Below, piece by piece: positions 9,701-21,700 of a stretch of 64,000 bases of DNA. The translations under genes and the position numbers were made by a program. The stretch is from positions 124,001-188,000 of the forward strand of contig JARBJD010000126.1 in NCBI GenBank assembly GCA_033064195.1. The letters run 5' to 3'. The notes under the pieces were generated by a model that was not told the origin of the DNA, ran no database searches, and saw nothing but the letters and a program-made list of their open reading frames with translations. How positions within the stretch are numbered: the first letter of the stretch is position 1; each line of letters opens with the position of its first letter. This DNA is from Blattamonas nauphoetae. Lineage: Eukaryota > Preaxostyla > Oxymonadida.

Positions 9701-12553
9701 ACTGATTTCGAGTCAATCGTCGATGATCCTCGCTTCACGGTCATCGCCAACGATCCAGACGAAGGGAAGTTCACTCCATTCACAATCACAATCACTTCTG
9801 TCCTTCCTTCCGTCACTGAACGCGTTTCTGCTCCTTCCACGCGACCAGGTGAATCATCAACGGTGAAATTCACTGTCGAATCAACAACACAACTCAGTCC
9901 CACAATCTCCAGCGAAACGATCTTGTATCGCTTCGAATACTCAAGTGTGCTCGATTGATTGTAGATTTCCACACTTGCTGAACACGTCGTCGTGTTTCCA
10001 TACGATCCTCCAATCGTTCCAATCAGACTGAGTTTTGCGGCATCTGCCTTCACATCGGTTCCATCCATCTCTTTCACAACGATCGTGAAATCTTTCCCAC
10101 AAGGCAACGATTCACCATTCATTAAGACTGTCACTTCTGTTTTGTGTGTCCCTGTCAGCGTGGAAGTCGCAGAGGTCAGTCGAGGCGGAGCATCAGGAAC
10201 TTTGAATGTTGGCGAAGAGTGTGACACGATGATGCCAGAGCAAGAGAGCGACTTCACTTTGTATGTCTTCCCATACTTCAGAGTTCCAGATGGATGAACT
10301 GCAACTGACACTGTCGATGAGGTGGGTGTGGCTGATGTTGAGAACAAGATATTTGTGATGGTGATCTCCGTGCTTGGTCCGCCCACCAGTGTCACGACAA
10401 GCGAGAAGTCTCCACTCCAAATCTTATCCACTGTCAACATCACAATCGCTTCATTCAGATTCGCTGTGTTCAGATCTGCTTTGATTTGTGTCAATGCTGG
10501 TCGAACTGGTGTTTTGAACGACAACTCAACCATGGCATCGGAAGAAACGTTTGGCATGTGATGCCACCACGTCCAGTCTGGCTCAGCGTCATCCAAATCA
10601 AAACCGTTTCGGGCTGACTGTGACACACTCTTCTTCACTTCCACAATCTTGTATGTCGTCCCGAAGGAGAGAGACTCACCTTCTGCCCTGTTCAGTCGGA
10701 AAGGGAGAGTGGAACTGGTTGTGCTTGAGAACGACACTCCTTCAGTCACAAATTGCTTTCCATTTGATGCTTCAATCGTCACATCGTATTTCCTGCTCGT
10801 CCCAGTGAACATCCCCTCCAACGTCAGCTCCACGTCAAAACCTTCTTCGTCTGCGGATATTTTCACCTCTGTCGTGAGACTCAGGATCGACGGGCCAAGA
10901 CACTGTTCCTCGATTTTCGTTGAGCAGGACATCTGATGCTTTAATCTTAGAATTCGTGGATGTGCAGACATTCTCAAGAAACAGAAGATTGGTGAGAACA
11001 GTCGAGACTTCGTTCGATCTTCGTGTAACAATGACGCAACCAGTTGTTGACCCTTCATTGGCGGAGAACGTCGTGTTGTCAAAACGGACTCCTCCAGCCG
11101 TATCAATCTGGAGTGGAGTTTGTTGTGTAAAAGGAGTTGCATCCGATCGAGAATCTTCGAAGGTGCACTGGGCAATGGTGTTGGGATGGGTATACTGAGA
11201 CGAGAAATGTCCTCCATTAGTGTCGGCTGTGTTGTTGTAAAACTGACAGTTGAAGAGAGTGACAGAACGTTTTGTGTCCAGTATGGGTGAATTGAACATT
11301 ACGAGGATCGCTCCACCCCCGTCGGCAGTGCATTGTCGGAAAGTGGTGTCCTTCAGATAAACAGCAGTAGATGTCTGTGCAATGTAGACCGCTCCTCCGA
11401 ATAAGGCAGAGAGACCAGAGAAGGTGCATGACTCGATCCAGACCTGGTTTCCGGTTGGGTTTCCGTAGAGAATCTCAAATTGGGCAGATTGAGGGCCGGA
11501 AAGAAACTTGACGGAGGATGTTGGGGATGGAGTGGGTGGTTCGGTGATTGGGGAGGGAGCATCGTTGGTGACGCAGGATGAGAACGACGAGTTTGAGAGA
11601 AGAGTCGACCCTGCCCAGTTCAGTTCCGTTCCGCTTGTTCCCGAGAGATGGTTCGTCGAGTGGGAGATGGAAGTCCCAATCAGGCGCTGCGTCAGAAACG
11701 AACACGAAGGCGAGAATCGCGAGGAGAGGCGGGTGCTCGTTGTGTTGGTCAGCGAAGAGGCCGAGAGAGACACAGAGCATCCAACAACCCCACACAGACC
11801 ATTCTCCCCACAAACCCCGAAATCGAAGAGCGGGCCTGTTCCAGCAACGAAATGCGTCGATTGCACGTTCATTCCAGTTCCGACGATCGAAAGCGAGCCA
11901 ACTCCGAAAGTGTCTTCCATCACTTCCTCATTCGAGAAGGACGATGAGGAGGGTGAGGATGAGGATGGTCCACTCACCAGAGGCAGCTGAGATGGTGATT
12001 CGGATGATGATGAGTGGCGACACGAGATGATCGAAATCGATGTCGATGACTCCATTCCTGAATGCCCAACCACAAATGGAGAGACCTCAGTGCATGACAC
12101 GATAACACTTCCAGAAATCACGAATGTTGACGAGCGGATCAGATTGATCGCTGTGTTTGGGGTATCAGAGAATAAGGTGAAACTATTCAGGCTGAGTGTG
12201 CTATTCCACACATCAAACATCACACAAAGATTATGTCTCGGGGATGACACATGGCTCCATGTCTGAGAATGATGATGTTTTGATTCGATACTTCTTGATG
12301 CTTTTGTGTGAGATACTGTTGAGTCTGTTCCTGAGATCCACCAATTTTGGCAATGCACAGAAAGGTTACTGGCGTGGAATTGTCCATTTGGCAAGAAGAA
12401 TCTGTTTGTCTCAAAATTCGGAGTTTTCTTTGATTCAAGAATCGAGTTCGTCAGGAAATCATTTAGATCGGTTGAAATTGGCAGAGAACGATCATTGAGC
12501 AACGAAGATGATGACAATGCACACAGAAACCGAAGTTGTAATAGGAACAACAT
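6796..12553 (-). CDS. Large surface protein: beta-helix, Ig-like repeats, membrane span, pseudokinase (interrupted)
   Basis: Start ATG at 12553 gives a signal peptide (MLFLLQLRFLCALSSSS). It is followed by about 500 residues of Ser/Thr-rich beta-helix rungs, then about six Ig-like repeats of 80-100 residues (each ending near GKTYKV or GTTYKIVEV). A further extracellular region and one membrane span follow (WLIPVIVCSVVVLLAIIFVV, basic stop RRKK), then a cytosolic tail. The tail ends in a kinase-like C-lobe with an RWRAPEQ motif (APE-like), VFRLGLILYEIETGVVPFGE and a helical end. No HRD or DFG is visible, so it is a pseudokinase. Two irregularities occur. Near 10.9 kb the frame changes; either a 37-nt GTCTGC..ATCAG intron or a deletion relative to the plus-strand copy explains it. 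A TAG at 7291-7293 interrupts the frame exactly where relatives have SPHW. TAA ends the frame at 6796. Probably a decaying member of an expanded family. Confidence 0.7.
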
Positions 12554-12757
12554 GATTCAGGATAAAGTAGATGAAATAATGGGAATAGTCCCTTGATCTC
12601 ACCTTCAGACACGTCGGTCTCGTAAACGAGACGCACTGATCCAGACGAGCAATTTATTTCCATTGTCATACTTCTCACAGTCCTTTGATTCTTAAACTGA
12701 CTCTCGAGTTGATTCTTAACCTTTCTTGTGGGACATTGGTGATCTTCTTCTTCCCCG
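12554..12757. promoter_or_regulatory. Shared 204-bp region between divergent genes
   Basis: The beta-helix gene (minus) and the VPS13-like gene (plus) start 204 bp apart and point away from each other, so both promoters must lie here or overlap the first exons. No TATA box or other named element stands out. Confidence 0.4.
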
Positions 12758-15700
12758 ATGGACCTCGTCCGTTCATCTGTTGGGAAAATCTTAACAAAGG
12801 TTCTGAAGAGTGCTCTGTCGACAGTATTCGATGGAGTTTCTTCGGATAAGGCTGGAGAAGATCTAGAAAAAGGAGAAGTTCTCCTCCGAAATTTGACGCT
12901 AAAGACCGAACTGATGCCTCATGCCCTTCCAATGATGTCCATTTCGCATTGTGTGTTCTATGTTCATCATTCATATTCTCCTAGGTTCAATTGGAACGAT
13001 GAGACTACAACTGGATTGGGCTCGTCTTCGTCACTCACCGATTGTTGTAACAGTTTCAGACGTGACATTTATCATGAAAACAAAAGAAGTTTGCATCTTT
13101 TTTCTGAATTTTTGTTTATGTGTCGTATTTTCTGTGATTTCAATCATGTCACCTTTCATCGCTTTAACGAGCATATCATTCCTCATCATCTTTTCACCTC
13201 TGATATTTTATGTTTTTTTCTAGTATGATCTTCTGGCATCAACTAATGGTATGTCTGGAGCGGTTGAGGGAAAGATACAAAGTCTCCTCAACTTTTTCTT
13301 CCGGAAAAGCGATATTGTGGCGTTCTTGATTCGCTTATTGAGCAGCAATAATGTTGGGGCAGAAGTTAATGAACGAGTAAGCTCAGTAGATGATGAAGAC
13401 ACCTTTTTACTACTCCAAGTTCTCAACCGTATCGAAATGACTTTGACAAATGCCACAGTCGTGATTGAAGATGAATTGGGGCCTAACGGCCAGCCCTCGT
13501 CTCTGGTCGCGATTTTACCGATTCTCCGCCTCTCAACTCTTCCTCCTGAAGATGTCACTCAACACAAGAAGAATTCACTTTATGAAGGCGAATCCGTGAA
13601 GAAAAACATTTCTATTGAAGGATTGACCGCTGGATGGGTTCCATACCTCTTCAGCTCGCGAATGGGTCTCGACAAAACGAAAAAAGAAGATCCACAACCA
13701 ACTTCTCAATCACCCGACTCATCTGACTCCCCTCGACTCCCAACTCCTGTCGACTGCCTTCCACTTCTTGCACCAACTGCAATTTCGCTCACAATCTCAT
13801 TCCATCATACGTGTCTCGGTGCTCCCGACACAAAACTTTCAGTCGCAATGTCGATTGGAAAACTGAATCTCTCGCTCGGAGCAGACGTCATAAACATGCT
13901 GATGCACATGATTGATTGTTTTATGGGCGTGAACGACGATTATCGTTCACTTTTGGATTTCGCCGAGCATCTCGCGAATCTTCCTTCCAACAAACCAAAA
14001 AAAGACTCAATTCCACTCTGTGTCGCTCCATTACAACAATACTATCTCGGTATCCAGAAACGCAAGCCCACTGCCAAAGAGCGGTGGAACGCCGTTCTGA
14101 CTCATGTCTCGAAAGCAATTCGGTACCGCCATCGACGACACACGCCGGAATTTTTGACTGAGCGCCGAAAAGAAAGGTTGGAATATCAGTACTATCGAGA
14201 AAGTCAGATTAAAGGTGGATTTGTGGTGGATGAAAGCATGCACATTCTGAGCACAAAGGAAGTGAAGAAAATGGCTGAAAAGAAAGCGGAAAAGGAAAAG
14301 AAGAAAGAGGAGGATCTTCAGGAAGAGAAAAAGAAACAAGAAAAGAAGGAACAGAAGCGCACCGAGAAGGAAGAGAAAGAGAGACAGAAGGAACTCGAAA
14401 AACTGGAAAAGATTCGCAAAAAACAGGAAAAAGAGGCAGAAAAGGCACGAGAGAAAGAGCTGAAGAAAATGAAGAAGGCTGGCATCCCCATTCCCGCCAA
14501 CCACCCTCTCCTCGCCTCGCCAATGACAGCAAAACCGGCAGCTGCCGTGCCTCAACAAGAACAACCAGCTCCCATCACACCAAACGCCACTCCCGCTCCA
14601 CAATCCAGCCCTGATGCGTCGCCTGTTCCAAACGCGTCGCCCACAGATGAGCAGGCAGAGACGAAGGAACAGGCCCTTCGGAAGTCGTCGGTGAAGAGGA
14701 TGGAAGCGATTGAGAAGGCCAACTCGCTGGACGACATTCTTCTTTGGAGATACAACTGCGACGAGGGACTGCGAAAGTCAAAGAACAAGGACGACCAGTT
14801 TGTGATGAACACGACGCAGAAGAGATACAGAGAGGCCCAGAAGATGAAGGGCGGGTTCACGTTTATGGGCTTGATCAGCGAAGACCTCATCCCCAAATCA
14901 CTCAAACCAATCATTTTGGGATTCTTTGGCTACGACGACTACACCGAGAAGATCAAGCGGAGGAAGGAAGAGAAGAAGAAGAAGGAGCTGAGGCTCGCTG
15001 AGAAACGCTCGAAAAAACTCGAAAAGTGGGGTGTCAATGCATTCGGAGATGTGTCGGCGACAGCCTCAGGAACGATGAGCGGAGGGATGGAAGGAGCAGC
15101 CGAGAATGACGAGGTGATGGAAGGGTACAGCACAGACGCGCCTGAGATTGTGACAGTGAGTCTGACCGTCGAGGGAGTCACTGTCACGCTGCTCGGCCAT
15201 CGCAAGAACAACAGACCGTACGTCCTTCCCCCCAAAATGGACAAACTGGAGTATGCCCAATTTTCGGCAACGATGCCCCAAAGCGAGATTCTGGCAAAGA
15301 CGAACGAGCTGTTCAAGAATCTGCACGCTGGAATTGTTTATCCAAAGGCACTCTTCTCTCTCTCGCTGCAGACAATCAAGCTCGCCCTGCTGGTGAAGAA
15401 CAGTCGCGATGGTCTGTTCGCAGCACCTCTCGCCGACAGCGAGTTCAAAGATGGTGAACAAGCCCAATCGAAATCGGCATCAGAAAGTGGAAAGGCCAAT
15501 GTTGCCAAGCAGACAGGAGGATTCGCCAACCCGACACTCGCCAACTCTCTCTTCAACGGGTCGATCCCCTCTCTCCACGTGCACTTTGGGGTCGAGAAGT
15601 TGGACATGATTGACTACACCACTGACAACCATCTTCCCATCTTCGTCCCAACCTCCAAGACAAAGCCAGCTCTCTTCCTTCACGCCAATGTCTATCCTTT

Positions 15701-18700
15701 CGGCGTCGACGAGCCAGAAGTGAGAAACGGACAACGAGTGACAGATCGAGTGTACCATCCTTCGTTCATCACTGTCCAGCTCAACTTCACCATCATCGCT
15801 CCTGTCGCTCTCGCTCTCAACATCATCCCAGTTGTGATGTCTTTCCTCCCTCCTGTCATGGCTCTCGGCGGGAAGGCTGGAAATATGGGAATCCCCATCG
15901 ACTCCCTCATCACCTCCGATTTGGGCGGAGAGTTGGTCAACACTGTCGTGTCTGAGTTTGCTGATCTGCCGTTCTCTGTCCACGTCAAGTTGTGTGACAT
16001 CGGCGTTCCAGCAACGATGACACAACCAGCGAAGGATTCAGACATCGCGGGACTTGTTGTTCGACCAGGCAGATTGGTTCTCTTTTTGAACTCGTCGCAG
16101 GATACGATGAAGATCGCAGACAACATGAGCCCAAACAAGCACGACCGCCACGCCCTGCCGAACAAGTCAGACACTCAACTTCTGACCGTCCAGCTGACCG
16201 GAACCAGCATCGTCACAACAAGCCAGTTCTCCGCGTGGGTACGTCGAGAGGACGAGAATGCTGTCCCGACAAGCTCGTTCATCGACCCAATCTCTGTCCT
16301 CCTCTCGCTCATCATCCACTCCACTTCGTATGAAGAGGAACTTCGCTCCGAGACAGCTGCGAAGAACGCACTTGCCATGGCAAAGATGCGAGCGCTGGAA
16401 GACGCCAACGAAGACGAGAAGGAGGTCGAAGAGAACGATGACGACGAAAGTGACGCCGAAGATGAAAACGAAGACTCTGACGACGATGAGAACCTTGACA
16501 TCACTCGCTTGCTGGCTGTGAAAGACCGAACGTCTGTCCCGTATTACTGGCCGCTCTCGCATGCCTTCGACACTGCCGCTCCTCCCACGACACTCGACGC
16601 GATCAGAAACGAGCTGATGAACGAGTACTCTGCAACGACCACGCTGAGAGTCGATGTGAGCGAAGTGTTTGTGAACATCACGGAGGGAGTGCTGCGAGAT
16701 CTCATGACGATTCTCGTCCCTCTTCTCAAGGAAGCCCTTCCCAAGATTCCGGTGATTCTGAAGGCTGTGGAGGAAAGTGGGTTGGCAGGACCAGCTGACA
16801 AGGATCAGGAGAAAGACAAGAAGGAGCTCTCGAGGCAGCTGAAAAGAGAAGAGGAAGAGAAAAACCTCAACACTTTCACCGCTCGAAAGAGACTCCTCCC
16901 CTTCTTCGTCCCGTCTCTTGCTCTCGAAGCTCACCTCCCACAACTCGCCCTCCGAATAGACTCTGTTTCTCGTGGCATTGCCAAGTCGGGTCGCTCTGCA
17001 AAGACAAGCAAGACACTCATCACAGCCAGTCTCTCCGACGTTTGCGCGTCGGTTGCCATCCGTCCAAACGACATCGGGTTGATGGTAAAGACAGGAGCGA
17101 TTGTGATTGAGGATGTGAGCGAGGCCGAGAAGTCTGTTCTCCTGAGCACAGACTCTGCAATGAAGGAAGCACTCATAAACACGTCCTTCCCTTCATTCAT
17201 CTACAACGATGGAGCATGGAAGGACACCGAGGCAACAACAGGATCGATGCTAACAGGAGTCAGAATCGCTCCAGTTCTCCGTCTTCTCCAAGTCATCCAA
17301 AACGAGGACCCGTTTGTGACAGCCACTGCCGACAGCAACCCGTCACTCCTTCTGTCTCTGTCGATGTTCATGCCTCGCGGCTACACCGATCCAGCTCCAA
17401 AAGGAATGCGGATGGACGACGCCAGTTTGACTGTCAAACAGGCAATGGAAGGCCTGAAGCCGGGTAAGAATGAGAAGGCCATCAAAGAGAGCCCTCTCGA
17501 CAAGAAGATGCTGAAGAAGGCAGAAGACAGCGAGTACAAAAAGAACCACAACGACAGAACGGTGATTGAAGTGGACGCCAAAATTAAAGGAATGGGTCTC
17601 AACTTGAAGCACAGCACGTACATCAAGCTGATCCAGACTGTCCTCCACGTTGTGAACTTTGTCATCCCGCAAATGGGCGAGATCATGCCGCTCCTGAACG
17701 ACCTCACTCCGAAGACGGAAGTGAAGAGGATTGTGAAGACAGATGAAATCGTGAACTCTGTCCTCTCTCCGCCGATGGGGAACTCGTTCCTCTCTCTGAA
17801 CGTCGATCTTGGATCAACCATCCTCGCCCTGGAGAGAGAGAACCAGCCCATTGGCTCGCTCTTCATTGGTGCTGTGAACGCTGCTGTCGCCCTCACTCCT
17901 GTCCAAACTGCCGTAACCGCCTCAATCGGCTCACTCGAAGTGTTCAACCCAGCTGCTTTCCCCAAAACGACGCAAGACGAGTCTGCTGTGATCTCTCCCT
18001 TCCCGCAGATCATCCACTTTGGAGGAGATGACAGGCAGTCTCCAGCCGCCGCTCTGGACTTTGTCATCGTCGACGGTCATTTTGTGGACATCTGCGACGG
18101 ATTCAACTTGATCTGTCTAGCCCAAGTCGGCGAGTTCCAACTCTTCGTGATCCGTTCATTTGTCGAAGAGCTCGCCAACTTCTTCATCCTCTTCAACGTC
18201 CCAGAAATGCCCACCCTCGTCGTGCCCGACGATCTCATCAACATCAGCCTCGAACTCGAAGCCCCAACTGAAGTTCCAATGCTCGCACCGTACTTCGATG
18301 TCACAATGCAGGCTCCAGCCATCTTCATCCCTCAATCAGCTTACAACGCCACTCACTTCCTCTGTGTGAAGGTCGGAGAGCTCGCAATGAAAACCGCTCT
18401 CGATCAGAAGATGTACAAAATCGACAAATCCGCTGTTATCAAACCTCATCAACTTGGAAACGTTCTTAAAGATGCCCAGCAAGGACTGAGTGATCTTGCC
18501 GGCGAAGGAAAGGAGGTGATTCTGATCAACGACCAGTACAACCTCCACATCATCCTCAGCCAGTTCTCAATCTACATCGGCTCTCTCACTCCCGACGACG
18601 ACAACCACTTCCCTCTCCTCCAAGATCTGGAGCATCCATCGTTCTCAGGACAGACTTCATTCTTTTCCGACACTGCCAGCGAGAGTGTCGAGTCGATCCG

Positions 18701-21700
18701 TGCTCAGACTGTTGGTGTCAGGACGAAGAATCTGGATCATTGCTTCCCAGCAATCTCAGACATCCAAATCAGAGTCACTCTCACCGTCTGCCTCCGCTCT
18801 GCCCTCTTCACAGCCCTCCAAAGCACAATCACCTCACTCAACCAAGGTTCACAGGCGGCCGCAGCTCTCTCGTTTGGTGTGCAGTCTCTCCCGCCCACAA
18901 TGACGCTGGGAATATCCACATCAGCCATCGAAATCGCTGCTGACGGATATCTGATCGAAACTGTCAACTCGATCCTCTCGTCGAATGTCTCCGAATTCCC
19001 CGAACACTCTTTCGCCTTCTTCCGACATCGGATGAAGTCTGACTCATCGTCCGCTGTCACAACAGCACCGTCTCACGAATCCGCCAGTGCCCCGTCGAAG
19101 CCAGCTGAAGAGATTGTTGTTCCCAGCATCAACGAAACAGTGGAGAACGTGATGAGCGAGGCAGAAAAGCAGATCAACGCCTTCATCGGCAAGCTCACCA
19201 CGCTCGGCAGGAAAGCCATCGCCGCCAAACGCGAAGGAAACGACAAACTCCTCCCCGCGGCAGACCTGACCAAGTTGGACGATGCAGCATTCGACCGTTT
19301 CCTGGCCGGCTCTCGTCCACTTCTGCTCTTCTCAGTCAACGTCTCGTCTGTCTCCGTGTATCTCTTCGCCACTCCACACGCAGAGCTGGAATCAACACAA
19401 AAGCTGAGCTCGTTGATCCCCATCCGAGACCCGCTCATGAGCATGTCGATTGAGAGCATCCAAGTCGTCAGTCTCATCCTTCAAAGAAGCGAGGGCCTGC
19501 TGCTCACAATCGGAGTCCAATCGATGACGATTTTAGACGCACGCACTCTCCCAGGCGACAGCCACTCGATGTCAGGCACGCAGTCTATTTCATCCGGTGA
19601 ATGGAGACCATTCACCTCATTCACCACAGTTCTCTCGTTGAACCCTCCCACACCACCAGAAGGAACCGTCGTCAAGAAGCCAACGCACATGGTCAAGAAC
19701 ACAGCTGCTCCACTCATCACGTTCGACAGACTCCACGACCCCTCGTTCAAGCTGCAGCCTCCCCCTCTCTCCGTCCAAATCCTCATCGAGAAGAGCCTGG
19801 CCATCAACGTCGATGTTCTGATGGACTCTCCTCAACTCCAAGTCAATATTCCTTTCGTGTTTGATGTTGTTCACACTGCTCTAGCTGTTGTCGACCCGCT
19901 TCTCCAGGCAATCACAAAGCTGACGTCCATGCTCACCAACTACACTGAGTTCATAACCAACCCAACCACTCCTGAGAACGCTACTGCCACCGGAATGCCC
20001 AAACCCTGCATTGTTCAGTTTGACGAGGACGAGATCTTCGAAGGCGAAAGTGTCCGTGTCGAAAGACAGACTGTTGAAGTTGTCCCACCACCAAGTTCGA
20101 TTGACACAGAAACAATCGCCGACGTCGCGAAGCAGATCGTCTCACAGTTCAACGCCCCAGCTCGCATCTCTCTCGCTGTCAAAGACATCACAGTTCATGT
20201 GATTGAGAACGCACAGATCAACAAGTCGTATGCTCTGTCGATCTCAACGTCTCTCGGAGCTGATATTGTCCTCCAACCGCCGATGGTTGTGAATCACGAG
20301 AAAGAGAAGACCGCAGAGCATCTCGCCTTCCTCGCTGGATTCAGCCAGCTCTTCCCTCAGTTCGACCTCCTCTGCAAGACAGGCCATGGAATCAAAGGTG
20401 TCCAAATCACTCGATTCCGAGAGGTGAAGGAGGACGTTGCTGGAGCTCTAATCGTCTCGCAACCGCACGCCCTCATCAGCGGACTGTTCACTTTGCAAGA
20501 CCCACAAATCCTGGTCAGCAACCCAGCTCGCCTGAAGCTCGTTCGAGAGGAAGGAATGAACAAGGAACTTGCCCTCAGTCAGAACGCCTTCATCGCCGCC
20601 CTCTTCCCGAACAAGTACGTGCCTCTCTATCCTCTGTCGTACTATGACACCTCTCGCTGCCACCGAATCCTCGCTCCAACCAATATCTCTGTCTCGTTCT
20701 CTCTCCGATCAGCCTTCGACGTGAACACAAGCGATAATAAACACGTCATCCTTCAGGATTGCACAAGCGATGCCCCGTTCATATCGTTCTCGTTCTCTGA
20801 CGGCCAGAAGGTGTACGACACTCTCGAACTCCCAGAAATTCCAACTCTCCAAGCTGGACAACCGCAACCGGCTCCCACACCTTACTCGCTCTCGTGGGTT
20901 GACCTCCGAGTGGATGTGGAGAACGAGATGGCTCTGAAACTGAACTTCACCGACATCAGACTCGCGTTTGGCGTAATCAACGCTGTCCTCGAACTTGTCG
21001 AGCTGCTTCAGCCTCGTCTCGAGTCTTTAGCCGAAACTGCTGCTGCTCTTCAAAACGTTGTTGGCGGCCCAGCTGTTGACGAAGCTGCCAAGCCTTCCAC
21101 CGAGCTTCCTCAATCTCCAGTCATTCAGTGCCCTCCCATGCCCCATCAGGAAGGACAAATGACCTTCGATTACTCGGAAGTTTCACGGACAGCCAAGATC
21201 CTCCCCATTGGAGGACTTGATGAGACGACTGACGAGGAAGGCGTGACTGAACTTGCCACCACTGCATTCGTCCCAATCAGCACCAACACCGACTACAAGA
21301 ACGGTGAACTCGTCCTCCCGCCGCTCAACAAGATCAAACACGTTGTGCTCGTCTCTCTCGTCGTGAGCTTCCCACAAGGATTGTCAGTAGAGTACATCTC
21401 CAACATCCACCACGGATACTCGCCTCCGCTCTTCCGACTCGCTTTCTACAACCTTCGCGTGGCCTTCCAAGCCTCCACACTCGCTCATTCCAACATCCCT
21501 CCCACTCCTCCTCCATCCGTCGGGATCGTCGCGGAAGGTGATGCTGCGAAGGAGCCACCACATCCGTTCTCCATCCTCGCTCCGATTGCAGAAGCCATGA
21601 AAGAGATCACCAAAGCGACTGGCCTCTCCTTCTCTGGCGGGCTGTTTGTCAAATACTTCGCCTGTGTCAATGCCGCCCTCCGCTTTGATGTGTTCAATCC

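Noticed and set aside
14031-14603. A 190-codon minus-strand frame rich in Phe and Leu
   Set aside because: It is the mirror of the Lys/Glu-rich coding segment of the VPS13-like gene (AAG/GAA read as CTT/TTC) and has no independent support.
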